DNA from: Flavobacteriaceae bacterium
GTDB lineage: Bacteria > Bacteroidota > Bacteroidia > Flavobacteriales > Flavobacteriaceae
Direction of reading: 5' to 3'
DNA: 11,210 nt
Assembly: GCA_015489265.1 (NCBI GenBank)
Contig: WFZY01000234.1
Location: 1-11,210, forward strand
The notes below the pieces were generated by a model. The model made no database searches, was not told the origin of the DNA, and was given only the letters and a program-made list of their open reading frames with translations. Shown here piece after piece: positions 1-6,359 of this stretch. A program made the position numbers and the translations under genes. The stretch's first letter is position 1. Each line of letters opens with the position of its first letter.

Positions 1-3
1 AAA

Positions 4-28
4 AAGACCGCCCAAAGAGGACGGTCTT
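4..28 (-). terminator. Rho-independent terminator of the T9SS-cargo gene
   Basis: Read on the minus strand, two 10-nt arms (one G.U pair, the rest Watson-Crick) flank a 5-nt loop, TCTTT. The outer arms are AAGACCG and CGGTCTT. A T-run follows, which is the complement of the A-run at 1-5, and it continues to the window edge so its full length is not visible. It lies 20 nt beyond the stop codon of the minus-strand gene that ends at 48, as expected for that gene's intrinsic terminator. Confidence 0.85.
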
Positions 29-47
29 GAAGGTTTTTGTAAAAAAA

Positions 48-2000
48 TTATTCACGAATCAATCGGTAGGTTCCTTGCTTGTCGCCCATATGGACGTTGA
101 GCAGGTAAACGCCTTTGGGCAAACGGGAAATATCCAAGCTGTTCGTGGAAGGATTTTCCATATTCATCAGCACCTGACCCGTAAGGTTGGTGATTTGAAC
201 GCGATCCACACTTTGCGAAGCATTCCAACGGATAATGCCCGTGGTGGGGTTAGGGTAGAAGGAGAAATCGCTCTTTGTAAGTTTGGTTGCTTTAAGTGTG
301 GAGTTACCGGAAATGTTGATAGTGTAGGGGCCTTCATCACCATCGGTATAATGACTATAATATCCAACATTCACATAATAAGTGGTATTATCCGATGGTG
401 TGAATGTAAGGGTTTCGGTACCGCCACTATAAGCATTGTCCGCGTCTGCTACACAAGTAAAAGAGCCGCACGAACCGGTATAAACCGCTACTTCGGCATT
501 CCAATCGGTAGGATCCACTTCGATGGTAATATCACCATTGGCCGTGCCTACGGTGAATTTATACCAAACACCGTCATTCATTCCATTATTATAATTTCCA
601 TCATCACAAGCGGTTATCATGCCGTCATTATTGGTATCGTATGTTGCATCTTGCGTATAGCTATAAGGTAGAGATGCAACTTCAATGGCTCCGGAACAAG
701 CATCATTGGCCGGAATATCTCCTACGACGGCACATATATTAAATTCACCATGACGGTCGTTGCCATACTCCCAAACGCGTACATAATATGTGGTACCAGG
801 TGTTAAATCCGTTCTTTTGATTTGAGAAAAAAGACCCGGACCGCCATCATCATTACAATCCAATAAATTTAAATTATTGCAATCACCTTCATACAATGCC
901 ATGCCTGTATCAGAAAGATTACTTCCGGAAGCTCCACTTGTGGTAATAACGATCATTTGGTCGGAAGTTAAGGTAGAAGGTGTTGTAAACGAAAACCAAA
1001 CATCACCACCTTGATAATTGCCACAACCCGGCGCACTAACACCCGAATCCGTCGCACCTAAATTGTCGGCCAAAGTATTGGTACATGAGGTTCCAACTGT
1101 AATTGTAGTGGCATTATCACAATTATCATTAGCCGGCGGACAATAATATTGAATATGATCCGAAGATGAATAGTTCGAATCATCATCATTTGATACGGTG
1201 AATGTAACATCGGTTCCTTCGGCATAAGGGCCAAAAGTGACTGTTCCGGGAGCCGTGAGTTGTTGGGTTGCACTTCCTTGATCATCGGAAATCGTTACGG
1301 ATGATGCACCTCCCAGGTCGGTAACATTAACATCCACAGAAAATTGGCTATTGTTACAATCGGGAACTTCGGTTAATGTAAATGTTGGATTTTCATAGAG
1401 TGTAGCCGTGCTTGCAAGTGTAGGTGAACTAAAACAAAAGCCCCAGTTCCAGCCATTTCCACCGGTTGTATCATCATTATAAATAATGCGGTATTTAAAG
1501 CCACTTAATTGGGAAGCCGTAAACGATGAAATATCCAGGGATGTGTTATAATGTTCAGGCGTTCCATTGCAATACGTGTCAGTAGGAGCACCTTGTGTAT
1601 CTTGATTGGGGAATTGATATAAAAGTTCCCAGTTATTTGCATCAGCATCCCAATATTCGATGGCTAAATATTCATCATTGTCAATATGATTATAAACATA
1701 ATTACCGGAAATTACAATATAATTTTCCCCGGCAGATTGAGCAGCCGAAAGATCAATAACCGGCGATTCGGCTGCAATCACATCATGCGAACTACTTCCC
1801 GTATCGTCATCGTCATAAGCAAAATGGTCCGATGTGGTAGGATCCGCTTCAATGTCTTGCGGGTTTGAACCGGTGTGCGCAATTACATTGAGCGTCCAGT
1901 TGGTGTTCGGCCAGTTGGCCGGTTCGTTTACTGCTTGGCTGTTGCCTTTCCACGAAAAGGCAAATGCCAAGAACAAACTCAAAAGAATAGTTTTTCTCAT
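48..2000 (-). CDS. Secreted T9SS cargo protein with two PANDxC-type modules and a type A sorting domain
   Basis: This is a 650-aa secreted protein whose enzymatic role, if any, is not recognisable. Residues 1-23 form a signal peptide: MRK, a hydrophobic core, and a likely cut near SQA. Residues about 30-197 are beta-rich with many Asp/Asn and resemble a jelly-roll or MAM-like module. Residues about 205-287 look like an Ig-like module. Two similar modules begin with PANDNC (289) and PANDAC (430); both carry VWF/VWYKF and a late TTYYV strand, as in bacterial pre-peptidase C-terminal-like domains. Residues 577-650 are a typical T9SS type A sorting domain: FYPNP at 581-585, ITNLTGQV, LPKGVYLL and a short basic end. 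In this family the sorting domain directs the folded protein through T9SS across the outer membrane and is then removed. The ATG at 1998-2000 begins the signal peptide directly. The gene is monocistronic with its own promoter and terminator. It is probably an adhesin or a surface or secreted structural protein, but that is inference. Confidence 0.9.
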   Translation of the reverse strand: MRKTILLSLFLAFAFSWKGNSQAVNEPANWPNTNWTLNVIAHTGSNPQDIEADPTTSDHFAYDDDDTGSSSHDVIAAESPVIDLSAAQSAGENYIVISGNYVYNHIDNDEYLAIEYWDADANNWELLYQFPNQDTQGAPTDTYCNGTPEHYNTSLDISSFTASQLSGFKYRIIYNDDTTGGNGWNWGFCFSSPTLASTATLYENPTFTLTEVPDCNNSQFSVDVNVTDLGGASSVTISDDQGSATQQLTAPGTVTFGPYAEGTDVTFTVSNDDDSNYSSSDHIQYYCPPANDNCDNATTITVGTSCTNTLADNLGATDSGVSAPGCGNYQGGDVWFSFTTPSTLTSDQMIVITTSGASGSNLSDTGMALYEGDCNNLNLLDCNDDGGPGLFSQIKRTDLTPGTTYYVRVWEYGNDRHGEFNICAVVGDIPANDACSGAIEVASLPYSYTQDATYDTNNDGMITACDDGNYNNGMNDGVWYKFTVGTANGDITIEVDPTDWNAEVAVYTGSCGSFTCVADADNAYSGGTETLTFTPSDNTTYYVNVGYYSHYTDGDEGPYTINISGNSTLKATKLTKSDFSFYPNPTTGIIRWNASQSVDRVQITNLTGQVLMNMENPSTNSLDISRLPKGVYLLNVHMGDKQGTYRLIRE

Positions 2001-2029
2001 AACATCTCGTTTTAGGGTTATTGTGATAA

Positions 2030-2056
2030 CAAAAGTAAAAAAACTTTTTATTCAAA
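2030..2056 (-). promoter_or_regulatory. Bacteroidota-type promoter for the T9SS-cargo gene
   Basis: On the minus strand a TTTG (2056-2053) is followed after 15 nt by TACTTTTG (2037-2030). This matches the Bacteroidota -7 consensus TAnnTTTG exactly. The spacing is slightly shorter than usually quoted. Transcription would begin about 22 nt upstream of the ATG at 2000. No Shine-Dalgarno sequence is evident, which is normal for the phylum. Confidence 0.6.
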
Positions 2057-2113
2057 AGAGGATTATTATTTATTAAAATCCGAAATTAATAATCATTCAA
2101 AAATATTTCATTT

Positions 2114-2131
2114 TTATTGATAAATCAATAA
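2114..2131. repeat. AT-rich inverted repeat in the divergent intergenic region
   Basis: Perfect 8-nt arms (TTATTGAT and ATCAATAA) are separated by two bases. The repeat lies between the divergent promoters of the T9SS-cargo gene and sucC. It could be an operator, but in A+T-rich DNA such a repeat may arise by chance. Confidence 0.3.
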
Positions 2132-2209
2132 TTTGAGGAGGTTTAGGGAGGTAAAGATTTTTTGATTAATAATGAAATTGCCGATTTGAAATAAATCCCT
2201 TATCTGCTA

Positions 2210-2221
2210 TTTCGGCCGAAA
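2210..2221. repeat. 12-nt perfect palindrome upstream of the sucC promoter
   Basis: TTTCGGCCGAAA is a perfect palindrome ending 17 nt before the putative -33 element of sucC. It is a possible regulator-binding site. A 12-nt palindrome is expected a few times in 11 kb by chance, so position is the main argument. Confidence 0.3.
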
Positions 2222-2238
2222 ACTGACAAAATCCTTCT

Positions 2239-2265
2239 TTTGAACGCGTGAAAACGCTAACTTTG
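2239..2265 (+). promoter_or_regulatory. Bacteroidota-type promoter for sucC
   Basis: TTTG at 2239-2242, then 15 nt, then TAACTTTG at 2258-2265, an exact match to the -7 consensus TAnnTTTG. The predicted leader is only about 15-20 nt before the ATG at 2289. Spacing is the same as in the divergent promoter at 2030-2056, which supports both calls. Confidence 0.6.
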
Positions 2266-2288
2266 GGCAAAACCAAAAGAAATTCATT

Positions 2289-3482
2289 ATGAATTTACAC
2301 GAATATCAAGGCAAAGAAATTCTAAGCCGCGCCGGTGTGCGCGTTCAACGCGGATATGTGGCCACCACGCCCGAAGAAGCCGTGGAAATGGCCAAGAAAC
2401 TGGCCGAAGAAACCGGTACCAAATATTTTGTTATCAAAGCACAAGTGCATGCGGGCGGACGCGGCAAGGCGGGCGGTGTCAAACTGGCCAAAAACCTGGA
2501 CGAGGTTTACCAAAAAGCCAAGGAAATCCTGGGTATGCGCCTGGTTACTCCGCAAACGGGTAAGCAAGGTAAAATCGTTCATCAGGTTTTGGTGGCCGAG
2601 GATGTTTACTATCCCGGAGAATCGGAACCCGAAGAATATTATATGTCCGTGATGCTCAACCGCGAAAAGGCACGCAATATGATTATGTATTCGCCCGAGG
2701 GCGGTATGAACATCGAAGAAGTGGCCGAAAAGTCACCCGATAAAATTTTTATCGAATACGTTGACCCTGCGCACGGCTTGCAGGATTTCCAAGCACGTCG
2801 CGTGGCTTTTAACCTTGGTCTGAGCGGTCAGGCCTTCAAGGAAATGGTCAAGTTCGTTAAAGCGCTTTACAAGGCCTATGTGGACAACGATGCTTCTTTG
2901 TTCGAAATTAATCCCGTTCTCAAAACCTCCGACAACAAAATCCTGGCGGTGGACAGCAAGGTGGTTATCGACAACAATGCGCTTTTCCGCCACAAAGACA
3001 TTGCCGCCATGCGTGATGTGCGCGAAGAAAACCCCATCGAAGTGGAAGCCAAAGAAGCCGGACTCAACTATGTGGCCCTTGACGGCAATGTGGGATGTAT
3101 GGTCAACGGTGCGGGATTGGCCATGGCCACCATGGATTTGATCAAACAATCGGGTGGTGATCCGGCCAACTTCCTGGATGTGGGCGGAACCGCCGATGCC
3201 GAACGGGTGGAAAAAGGATTCCGCATTATCCTCAAAGATCCCAAGGTTAAAGCCATTTTGGTCAATATTTTCGGGGGCATCGTCCGTGCCGACCGCGTGG
3301 CCCAAGGTATTGTGGACGCATACAATAATATGAAAGGCGAAATCCACGTGCCCATCATCGTGCGCCTGCAAGGCACCAATGCCGACAAGGCCAAGGAACT
3401 CATCGAAAAAAGCGGTATTCCCGTCCATTTCGTTACCGAATTCCGCGAAGCGGCCGACAAAGTCAAGGAACTTGTAGGTTGA
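2289..3482 (+). CDS. sucC: Succinyl-CoA synthetase (ADP-forming) beta subunit
   Basis: This is the beta subunit of succinate-CoA ligase in the TCA cycle. With SucD it interconverts succinyl-CoA + ADP/Pi and succinate + CoA + ATP in the cytoplasm. The 397-aa length is normal. The N-terminus MNLHEYQGKEIL is the classic start of the ATP-grasp domain. HAGGRGKAGG (54-63) is the conserved glycine-rich nucleotide region, and EINP (206-209) and VDSK are ATP-grasp metal/ATP elements. The C-terminal CoA-ligase domain shows GNVGCMVNGAGLAMATMD (266-283), FLDVGGTA and NIFGGIVRADR (326-336). Many homologues have Cys where this protein has Ala334. The ATG at 2289 is the only sensible start. sucD is not adjacent: a terminator follows within about 35 nt of the stop, so sucC is transcribed alone, an arrangement common in Bacteroidota. 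Its divergent neighbour appears functionally unrelated. Confidence 0.98.
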   Translation: MNLHEYQGKEILSRAGVRVQRGYVATTPEEAVEMAKKLAEETGTKYFVIKAQVHAGGRGKAGGVKLAKNLDEVYQKAKEILGMRLVTPQTGKQGKIVHQVLVAEDVYYPGESEPEEYYMSVMLNREKARNMIMYSPEGGMNIEEVAEKSPDKIFIEYVDPAHGLQDFQARRVAFNLGLSGQAFKEMVKFVKALYKAYVDNDASLFEINPVLKTSDNKILAVDSKVVIDNNALFRHKDIAAMRDVREENPIEVEAKEAGLNYVALDGNVGCMVNGAGLAMATMDLIKQSGGDPANFLDVGGTADAERVEKGFRIILKDPKVKAILVNIFGGIVRADRVAQGIVDAYNNMKGEIHVPIIVRLQGTNADKAKELIEKSGIPVHFVTEFREAADKVKELVG

Positions 3483-3516
3483 CAGAGCATTTCATTTATT
3501 AAAAAATATAATGTAT

Positions 3517-3549
3517 AAAAATCCCGCTTCCTTAGGCGGGATTTTTTTT
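3517..3549. terminator. Strong terminator after sucC, probably bidirectional
   Basis: The arms ATCCCGC (3521-3527) and GCGGGAT (3536-3542) flank an 8-nt loop and are followed on the plus strand by an uninterrupted T-run (3542-3549). The A-run at 3517-3521 gives a T-run when read on the minus strand. The same hairpin could therefore also stop minus-strand transcripts leaving menA, which has no hairpin of its own before the miniprotein gene. Confidence 0.9.
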
Positions 3550-3574
3550 GTGTAAAAAATTTTTATTATTTTTA
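3547..3574 (+). promoter_or_regulatory. Possible promoter for the 38-aa membrane protein
   Basis: TTTG (3547-3550) is followed after 16 nt by TATTTTTA (3567-3574), seven of eight positions of the window reading as TAnnTTTG. It overlaps the end of the sucC terminator T-run. Transcription would start about 20-25 nt before the ATG at 3603. The region is T-rich, so a chance match is possible. Confidence 0.4.
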
Positions 3575-3602
3575 TCCTGACAAAACTTAAAAACAGTAAC
3601 TT

Positions 3603-3719
3603 ATGTTTCCTTTGGTTGACTGGACGCTGGCAAATTTAATGGGTATCTTCTTTTTCCTGGTTATCATCATCCTTGGCGCTTGGGTAGGATGGATTATTTA
3701 CAAATCCGGGAAAAAGTAA
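3603..3719 (+). CDS. Small single-pass membrane protein, 38 aa, function unknown
   Basis: An intact 38-aa frame runs from ATG (3603) to TAA (3717-3719). It begins MFPLVDWTLANLMGIFF, continues through a hydrophobic segment covering about residues 12-33 and rich in Ile, Phe, Trp and Gly, and ends YKSGKK. The positive tail predicts an N-out/C-in orientation in the inner membrane. Four features argue for a real gene: membrane-like composition, codon use like the neighbouring core genes, a possible promoter at a suitable distance, and a position filling the whole gap between the sucC terminator and the convergent menA stop (12 nt away). I do not recognise the family. Small hydrophobic proteins often serve as accessory subunits of membrane complexes, but nothing here identifies a partner. 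It is transcribed towards menA, so menA read-through would be antisense to it. Confidence 0.65.
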   Translation: MFPLVDWTLANLMGIFFFLVIIILGAWVGWIIYKSGKK

Positions 3720-3730
3720 ACAAGCCCGCA

Positions 3731-4624
3731 TCAAAAAACCGGCCATAGCAATAGGGCCGTAAGCAAAGTGAGCAGGGATGTTCGTTTGAGCATCTCATTA
3801 AATAATTTTGGTTCGTTTTTTCGCATCAATCCGTAGGATTGCCACCACAATAACAAGGCGGGCAAAGGTGCCAAAAAACCCGTTTTATATTCCGGTTGGC
3901 GTATGGCTAAATAAAGCAAAAGCAAAAAACTTACCATCAACAGAGCGCGATGGTAGGCAAAAGCGTTTTTGGCGCCCAATTTGACGGCCAAAGTATGTTT
4001 CCCGGTTTGCAAATCGGTTTCCCTGTCGCGCATATTGTTCAGGTTCAACACCGCTACGCTCATCAACCCGACGGCCAGGGCGGGATACATTACATTCGTA
4101 TCCAAGCGGCCGGTATAAAGATAATAGGAACCCGCCACGGCCACAAGGCCGAAAAATATCAACACGAACAAATCGCCCAAGCCGGCGTAACCGTAGGCCT
4201 TGCGTCCCACGGTGTATTTAACCGCCGCCCAAATGGCCGCCAAACCGAGCAGAAAATAGGCGGCAAATACCATATCAAAACGCCCGAAAGCAACCACCAA
4301 CAAGGCCAAAGTGCTCATCACCGATAGAATGGCCGTAAGGACAACGGCCCGCTTCATTTCGTCCGCACCGATAATGCCCGATTGAACGGCCCGTAGCGGC
4401 CCTTGGCGGTGCTTGTCGGTGCCTTTGACGCCGTCGCCGTAATCATTGGCCAGGTTGGAAAGAATTTGATACAACGATGCCGTGAGCAAACTCAACGCAA
4501 ACACGCCTGGACGCCAAGCGCCTTCGCGTACAGCCATAGCCGTTCCGGCCACAATGCCCGCCCACGAAAGCGGCAATGTGCGCAAGCGCAATGCGGCGAT
4601 CCACATGCGGGTTTTGGTTTTCAT
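3731..4624 (-). CDS. menA: 1,4-dihydroxy-2-naphthoate polyprenyltransferase
   Basis: MenA attaches the isoprenoid tail to 1,4-dihydroxy-2-naphthoate, giving demethylmenaquinone, in the inner membrane. It belongs to the UbiA family of prenyltransferases. The first Asp-rich motif reads NDYGDGVKGTD (60-70), typical of MenA rather than UbiA. The second is NNMRDRETD (196-204), followed by the MenA-like GKHTLAVKLG. These Asp residues bind the Mg-diphosphate of the prenyl donor. About eight or nine hydrophobic segments fill the 297 residues, a normal length. A TTG start at 4633 would add three residues, but the ATG at 4622-4624 is preferred. It overlaps the kdsB stop as ATGA, implying translational coupling, and gives the expected short basic N-terminus MKTKTRMW. 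It is the last gene of the operon. Its presence implies a menaquinone-based respiratory chain. Confidence 0.95.
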   Translation of the reverse strand: MKTKTRMWIAALRLRTLPLSWAGIVAGTAMAVREGAWRPGVFALSLLTASLYQILSNLANDYGDGVKGTDKHRQGPLRAVQSGIIGADEMKRAVVLTAILSVMSTLALLVVAFGRFDMVFAAYFLLGLAAIWAAVKYTVGRKAYGYAGLGDLFVLIFFGLVAVAGSYYLYTGRLDTNVMYPALAVGLMSVAVLNLNNMRDRETDLQTGKHTLAVKLGAKNAFAYHRALLMVSFLLLLYLAIRQPEYKTGFLAPLPALLLWWQSYGLMRKNEPKLFNEMLKRTSLLTLLTALLLWPVF

Positions 4625-5349
4625 CGGCGCCAACGTTTTCGTGCTTGTTCCAAATCGGCCGGGGTGTCGATGCCGGCGTAATCAAAACCGGTTGGTAAAA
4701 TACGGATGCGTAATCCGTTTTCCAAAAAGCGCAGGTTTTCAAGGCGCTCGGTTTGTTCCAAGGTCGTGGGCGGCATCTGCGCAATGCGTTGCAAAACTTC
4801 GGCGCGGAAAGCATAGATGCCGATATGCTTGCAGGCACCCCTAAAATGTCCGTCGCGCGGATATGGAATGGGCGCCCGAGAAAAATACAAGGCGAAACCT
4901 TCGCCATCGGTTACCACCTTGACGTTGTTCGGATTATGAAACACCGTTTCATCGGTAACGGGCCGGCAAAAGCTCAAAATATCAATTTCCTTCGCCCTGT
5001 CGGCTTCAAAGGTCTGACGGATACGCAACATATCGGCGGCCGGCACAAAGGGTTCATCCCCTTGGATATTGACAAAAACGTCCGCCTTCATTTCACGCGC
5101 GGCTTCGGCAATACGGTCGGTTCCCGACGGATGGGCTTGCCGGCTGATAAAGGTTTCGCCGCCTGCGGCTTCCACGGCGCGGGCGATTTCCGCACTGTCG
5201 GTTACCACCACCACACGGTCGAAAGCTCCGCTTTCGGTAGCGCTTTGCCAGGTGCGCACGATCACCGGCTTTCCGCCCAAATCCTGCAAGAGTTTACGCG
5301 GAAAACGTTCCGAAGCCAAGCGAGCCGGTATCAGGCAGATAATTTTCAT
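4621..5349 (-). CDS. kdsB: 3-deoxy-manno-octulosonate cytidylyltransferase (CMP-Kdo synthetase)
   Basis: KdsB activates Kdo with CTP to CMP-Kdo in the cytoplasm, the donor for the inner core of lipopolysaccharide. The sequence shows the family landmarks in order: MKIICLIPARLASERFPRK at the N-terminus (nucleotide-binding PARxxSxRxPxK), SGTDR (75-79), NIQGDEP (94-100, containing the metal-binding Asp98), NPNNVKVV (139-146), KHIGIYAFR (174-182), LEQTERLENLR (197-207) and GIDTPADL (226-233). The 242-aa length is normal. An upstream ATG at 5359-5361 would add four residues. The ATG at 5347-5349 is chosen because it overlaps the upstream stop as ATGA and because homologues begin MKII. Its stop overlaps the menA start in the same way. 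Its presence confirms a Gram-negative envelope with Kdo-containing LPS. Confidence 0.97.
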   Translation of the reverse strand: MKIICLIPARLASERFPRKLLQDLGGKPVIVRTWQSATESGAFDRVVVVTDSAEIARAVEAAGGETFISRQAHPSGTDRIAEAAREMKADVFVNIQGDEPFVPAADMLRIRQTFEADRAKEIDILSFCRPVTDETVFHNPNNVKVVTDGEGFALYFSRAPIPYPRDGHFRGACKHIGIYAFRAEVLQRIAQMPPTTLEQTERLENLRFLENGLRIRILPTGFDYAGIDTPADLEQARKRWRR

Positions 5350-5933
5350 CGGGCGCCCCATTGGTCCAACAAGCGTTTTACACGTGATGAATGCCAGTCC
5401 ATAGCTCCCGTTTTTTTGACGCGCATAATGCCGTTTGCATCAATGATTACGGTAGTGGGAATAACACGCGAACGCAAAGGCCCGGGCGTGTTCGACGCAC
5501 GGAAATAAAGCGGAATGTTCAGTCCGCGTTTTTGCAGGAAATCCCGGGCTCTTTCGGGACTGTCCAGGGAAACAAAAACGAAATGCACCTTTTGGCCGTA
5601 GTCCCGGTACAAGGCCGCCAACGAAGGCAATTCGGCCACGCAGGGCGGGCAGCTAACCGACCAAAAGTTTATCAGCACGGGTTTTCCGCGCAAATCCCCG
5701 AGCCGTAGCGTATTTCCACGGGCGTCAGCCAGGGTCCATTGCAGGGCCGTACTGTCCAATTTTACCTGTTCGTCCTTGTCCAGCGTAAGTCCTTCGATGC
5801 TGATGCGTGCCTTGCCCACCATTTCGGTCAGGAAGATGCGCACCGGATTTTGCGGGACAAAAATCATATAGGCCAAAAACAGCACAAAGGCAATGTCCCA
5901 CTTATGTTTGACGGCATATTTTTTCCAATCCAT
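5346..5933 (-). CDS. Membrane-anchored TlpA/ResA-like thioredoxin-fold protein
   Basis: This is a 195-aa thiol-disulfide oxidoreductase of the TlpA/ResA group. A basic N-terminus (MDWKKYAVKHKW) precedes one membrane helix (about residues 13-27), placing the thioredoxin domain in the periplasm. The domain (about 60-195) has the active site SCPPC (Cys95 and Cys98, CPPC type), the strand KPVLINFW before it, and the cis-Pro loop VIPTT (Pro159). Relatives reduce disulfides in apocytochromes or other periplasmic proteins; the substrate here is unknown. A GTG at 5952-5954 would add seven residues, but it lies at the edge of the -7 box (5954-5961), so the transcript would start after it. The ATG at 5931-5933 is therefore preferred. 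It is the first gene of the operon with kdsB and menA, and its stop overlaps the kdsB ATG by ATGA. Confidence 0.9.
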   Translation of the reverse strand: MDWKKYAVKHKWDIAFVLFLAYMIFVPQNPVRIFLTEMVGKARISIEGLTLDKDEQVKLDSTALQWTLADARGNTLRLGDLRGKPVLINFWSVSCPPCVAELPSLAALYRDYGQKVHFVFVSLDSPERARDFLQKRGLNIPLYFRASNTPGPLRSRVIPTTVIIDANGIMRVKKTGAMDWHSSRVKRLLDQWGAR

Positions 5934-5953
5934 CGCAGCCGGTTTGTGTAGCA

Positions 5954-5961
5954 CAAAAGTA
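5954..5961 (-). promoter_or_regulatory. -7 box for the tlpA-like/kdsB/menA operon
   Basis: On the minus strand, TACTTTTG matches TAnnTTTG exactly and is identical to the box before the T9SS-cargo gene. It lies 20 nt upstream of the ATG at 5933. No convincing TTG/TTTG -33 element is seen 15-20 nt further upstream, so the call rests on the -7 box and its position. Confidence 0.5.
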
Positions 5962-5997
5962 ACGAAATCCTACGGAAGTGGTTTCGGGTATTTTTTA

Positions 5998-6222
5998 GGG
6001 CGCCCGGCCGCGCGCGTTCTTGCAAGCCGCGTTGCTTCATGGTCATTCGCACCGCGGCGCAATCACGCGGCGGCCGCCGCGTGCTCCGCTCCTATCTTGC
6101 TTGCATCCGTCGGTTTTTGTAGGGCCGGCGCCGTGGTCTCCTGCGCTGCGAGCCCCCGCCGCCGGCACAAAAACATCGCCGGCTGCCGCGCAAGGATACC
6201 GCTACGCCCGCTGGCGCGGGGA
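5998..6222. other. Gene-free, strongly G+C-rich, palindrome-rich block
   Basis: The stretch from 5962 to 6359 has no convincing gene. Its core is about 71% G+C (156 of 220 bases over 6001-6220, hand count), against about 25-30% in the genes to the right. It starts with the palindrome GGGCGCCC (5998-6005) and contains the 20-nt palindrome at 6064-6083. It also has GCCGGC twice (6161-6166 and 6178-6183) around an 11-nt A-rich loop, and a CCCGC/GCGGG hairpin (6207-6220). Open frames cross it on both strands but give low-complexity Ala/Arg-rich products. It may be an interspersed intergenic repeat, a structured RNA or a recombination-associated element. The type cannot be settled from one copy. 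Confidence 0.5.
6064..6083. repeat. Perfect 20-nt G+C palindrome
   Basis: The two 10-nt halves, CACGCGGCGG and CCGCCGCGTG, are exact reverse complements with no spacer. The palindrome lies in the middle of the G+C-rich block. As RNA it would need a few unpaired central bases to form a hairpin; as DNA it could be a dimeric protein site or a cruciform. Confidence 0.85.
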
Positions 6223-6238
6223 ATAAGTAATTTTTTGT

Positions 6239-6246
6239 TATTTTTG
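6239..6246 (+). promoter_or_regulatory. Possible -7 box for the polysaccharide cluster
   Basis: TATTTTTG matches TAnnTTTG exactly and lies just right of the G+C-rich block. The expected -33 region falls in G+C-rich DNA without TTG. If used, it would give a leader of about 105 nt before the ATG at 6360, longer than the other leaders here. Nothing else is recognised between 6247 and 6359. Confidence 0.3.
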
Positions 6247-6359
6247 GGGAGGGAAATGGAAAAGGTAATGATACACAGCCAATTTCGGGGATTAAAGTGA
6301 ATATATATAGAGGTTATCGCCAATAAAAAAACAAAAACAAAGAAAATTTTGAAAATAGA

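Noticed and set aside
27..671. 214-aa open frame on the plus strand
   Set aside because: It lies antisense inside the T9SS-cargo gene, starts within its 3' flank, has no recognisable domain, and its frame is a mirror of a well-supported coding strand.
2733..3428. 231-aa open frame antisense to sucC
   Set aside because: It is His/Phe/Gly-rich with no domain and lies entirely within sucC, which is certain.
4625..4633. TTG start for menA
   Set aside because: The ATG three codons later overlaps the kdsB stop as ATGA and gives the expected MenA N-terminus.
4753..5508. 251-aa plus-strand open frame across kdsB and the TlpA-like gene
   Set aside because: It is a shadow frame of G+C-rich coding DNA on the other strand, with no motifs.
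5934..5954. GTG start seven codons upstream for the TlpA-like protein
   Set aside because: The codon touches the -7 promoter box, so it would not be on the transcript; the ATG at 5933 gives a normal N-terminus.
6207..6236. CCCGC/GCGGG hairpin followed by T-run as a plus-strand terminator
   Set aside because: The stem has only five pairs and the T-run begins about 10 nt after it, so it does not fit an intrinsic terminator; no plus-strand gene lies upstream.
5893..6300. Plus-strand open frame of 135 aa through the G+C-rich block
   Set aside because: Ala/Arg-rich product without domain, begins inside the TlpA-like gene on the opposite strand; long frames are expected in G+C-rich DNA because stop codons are rare there.
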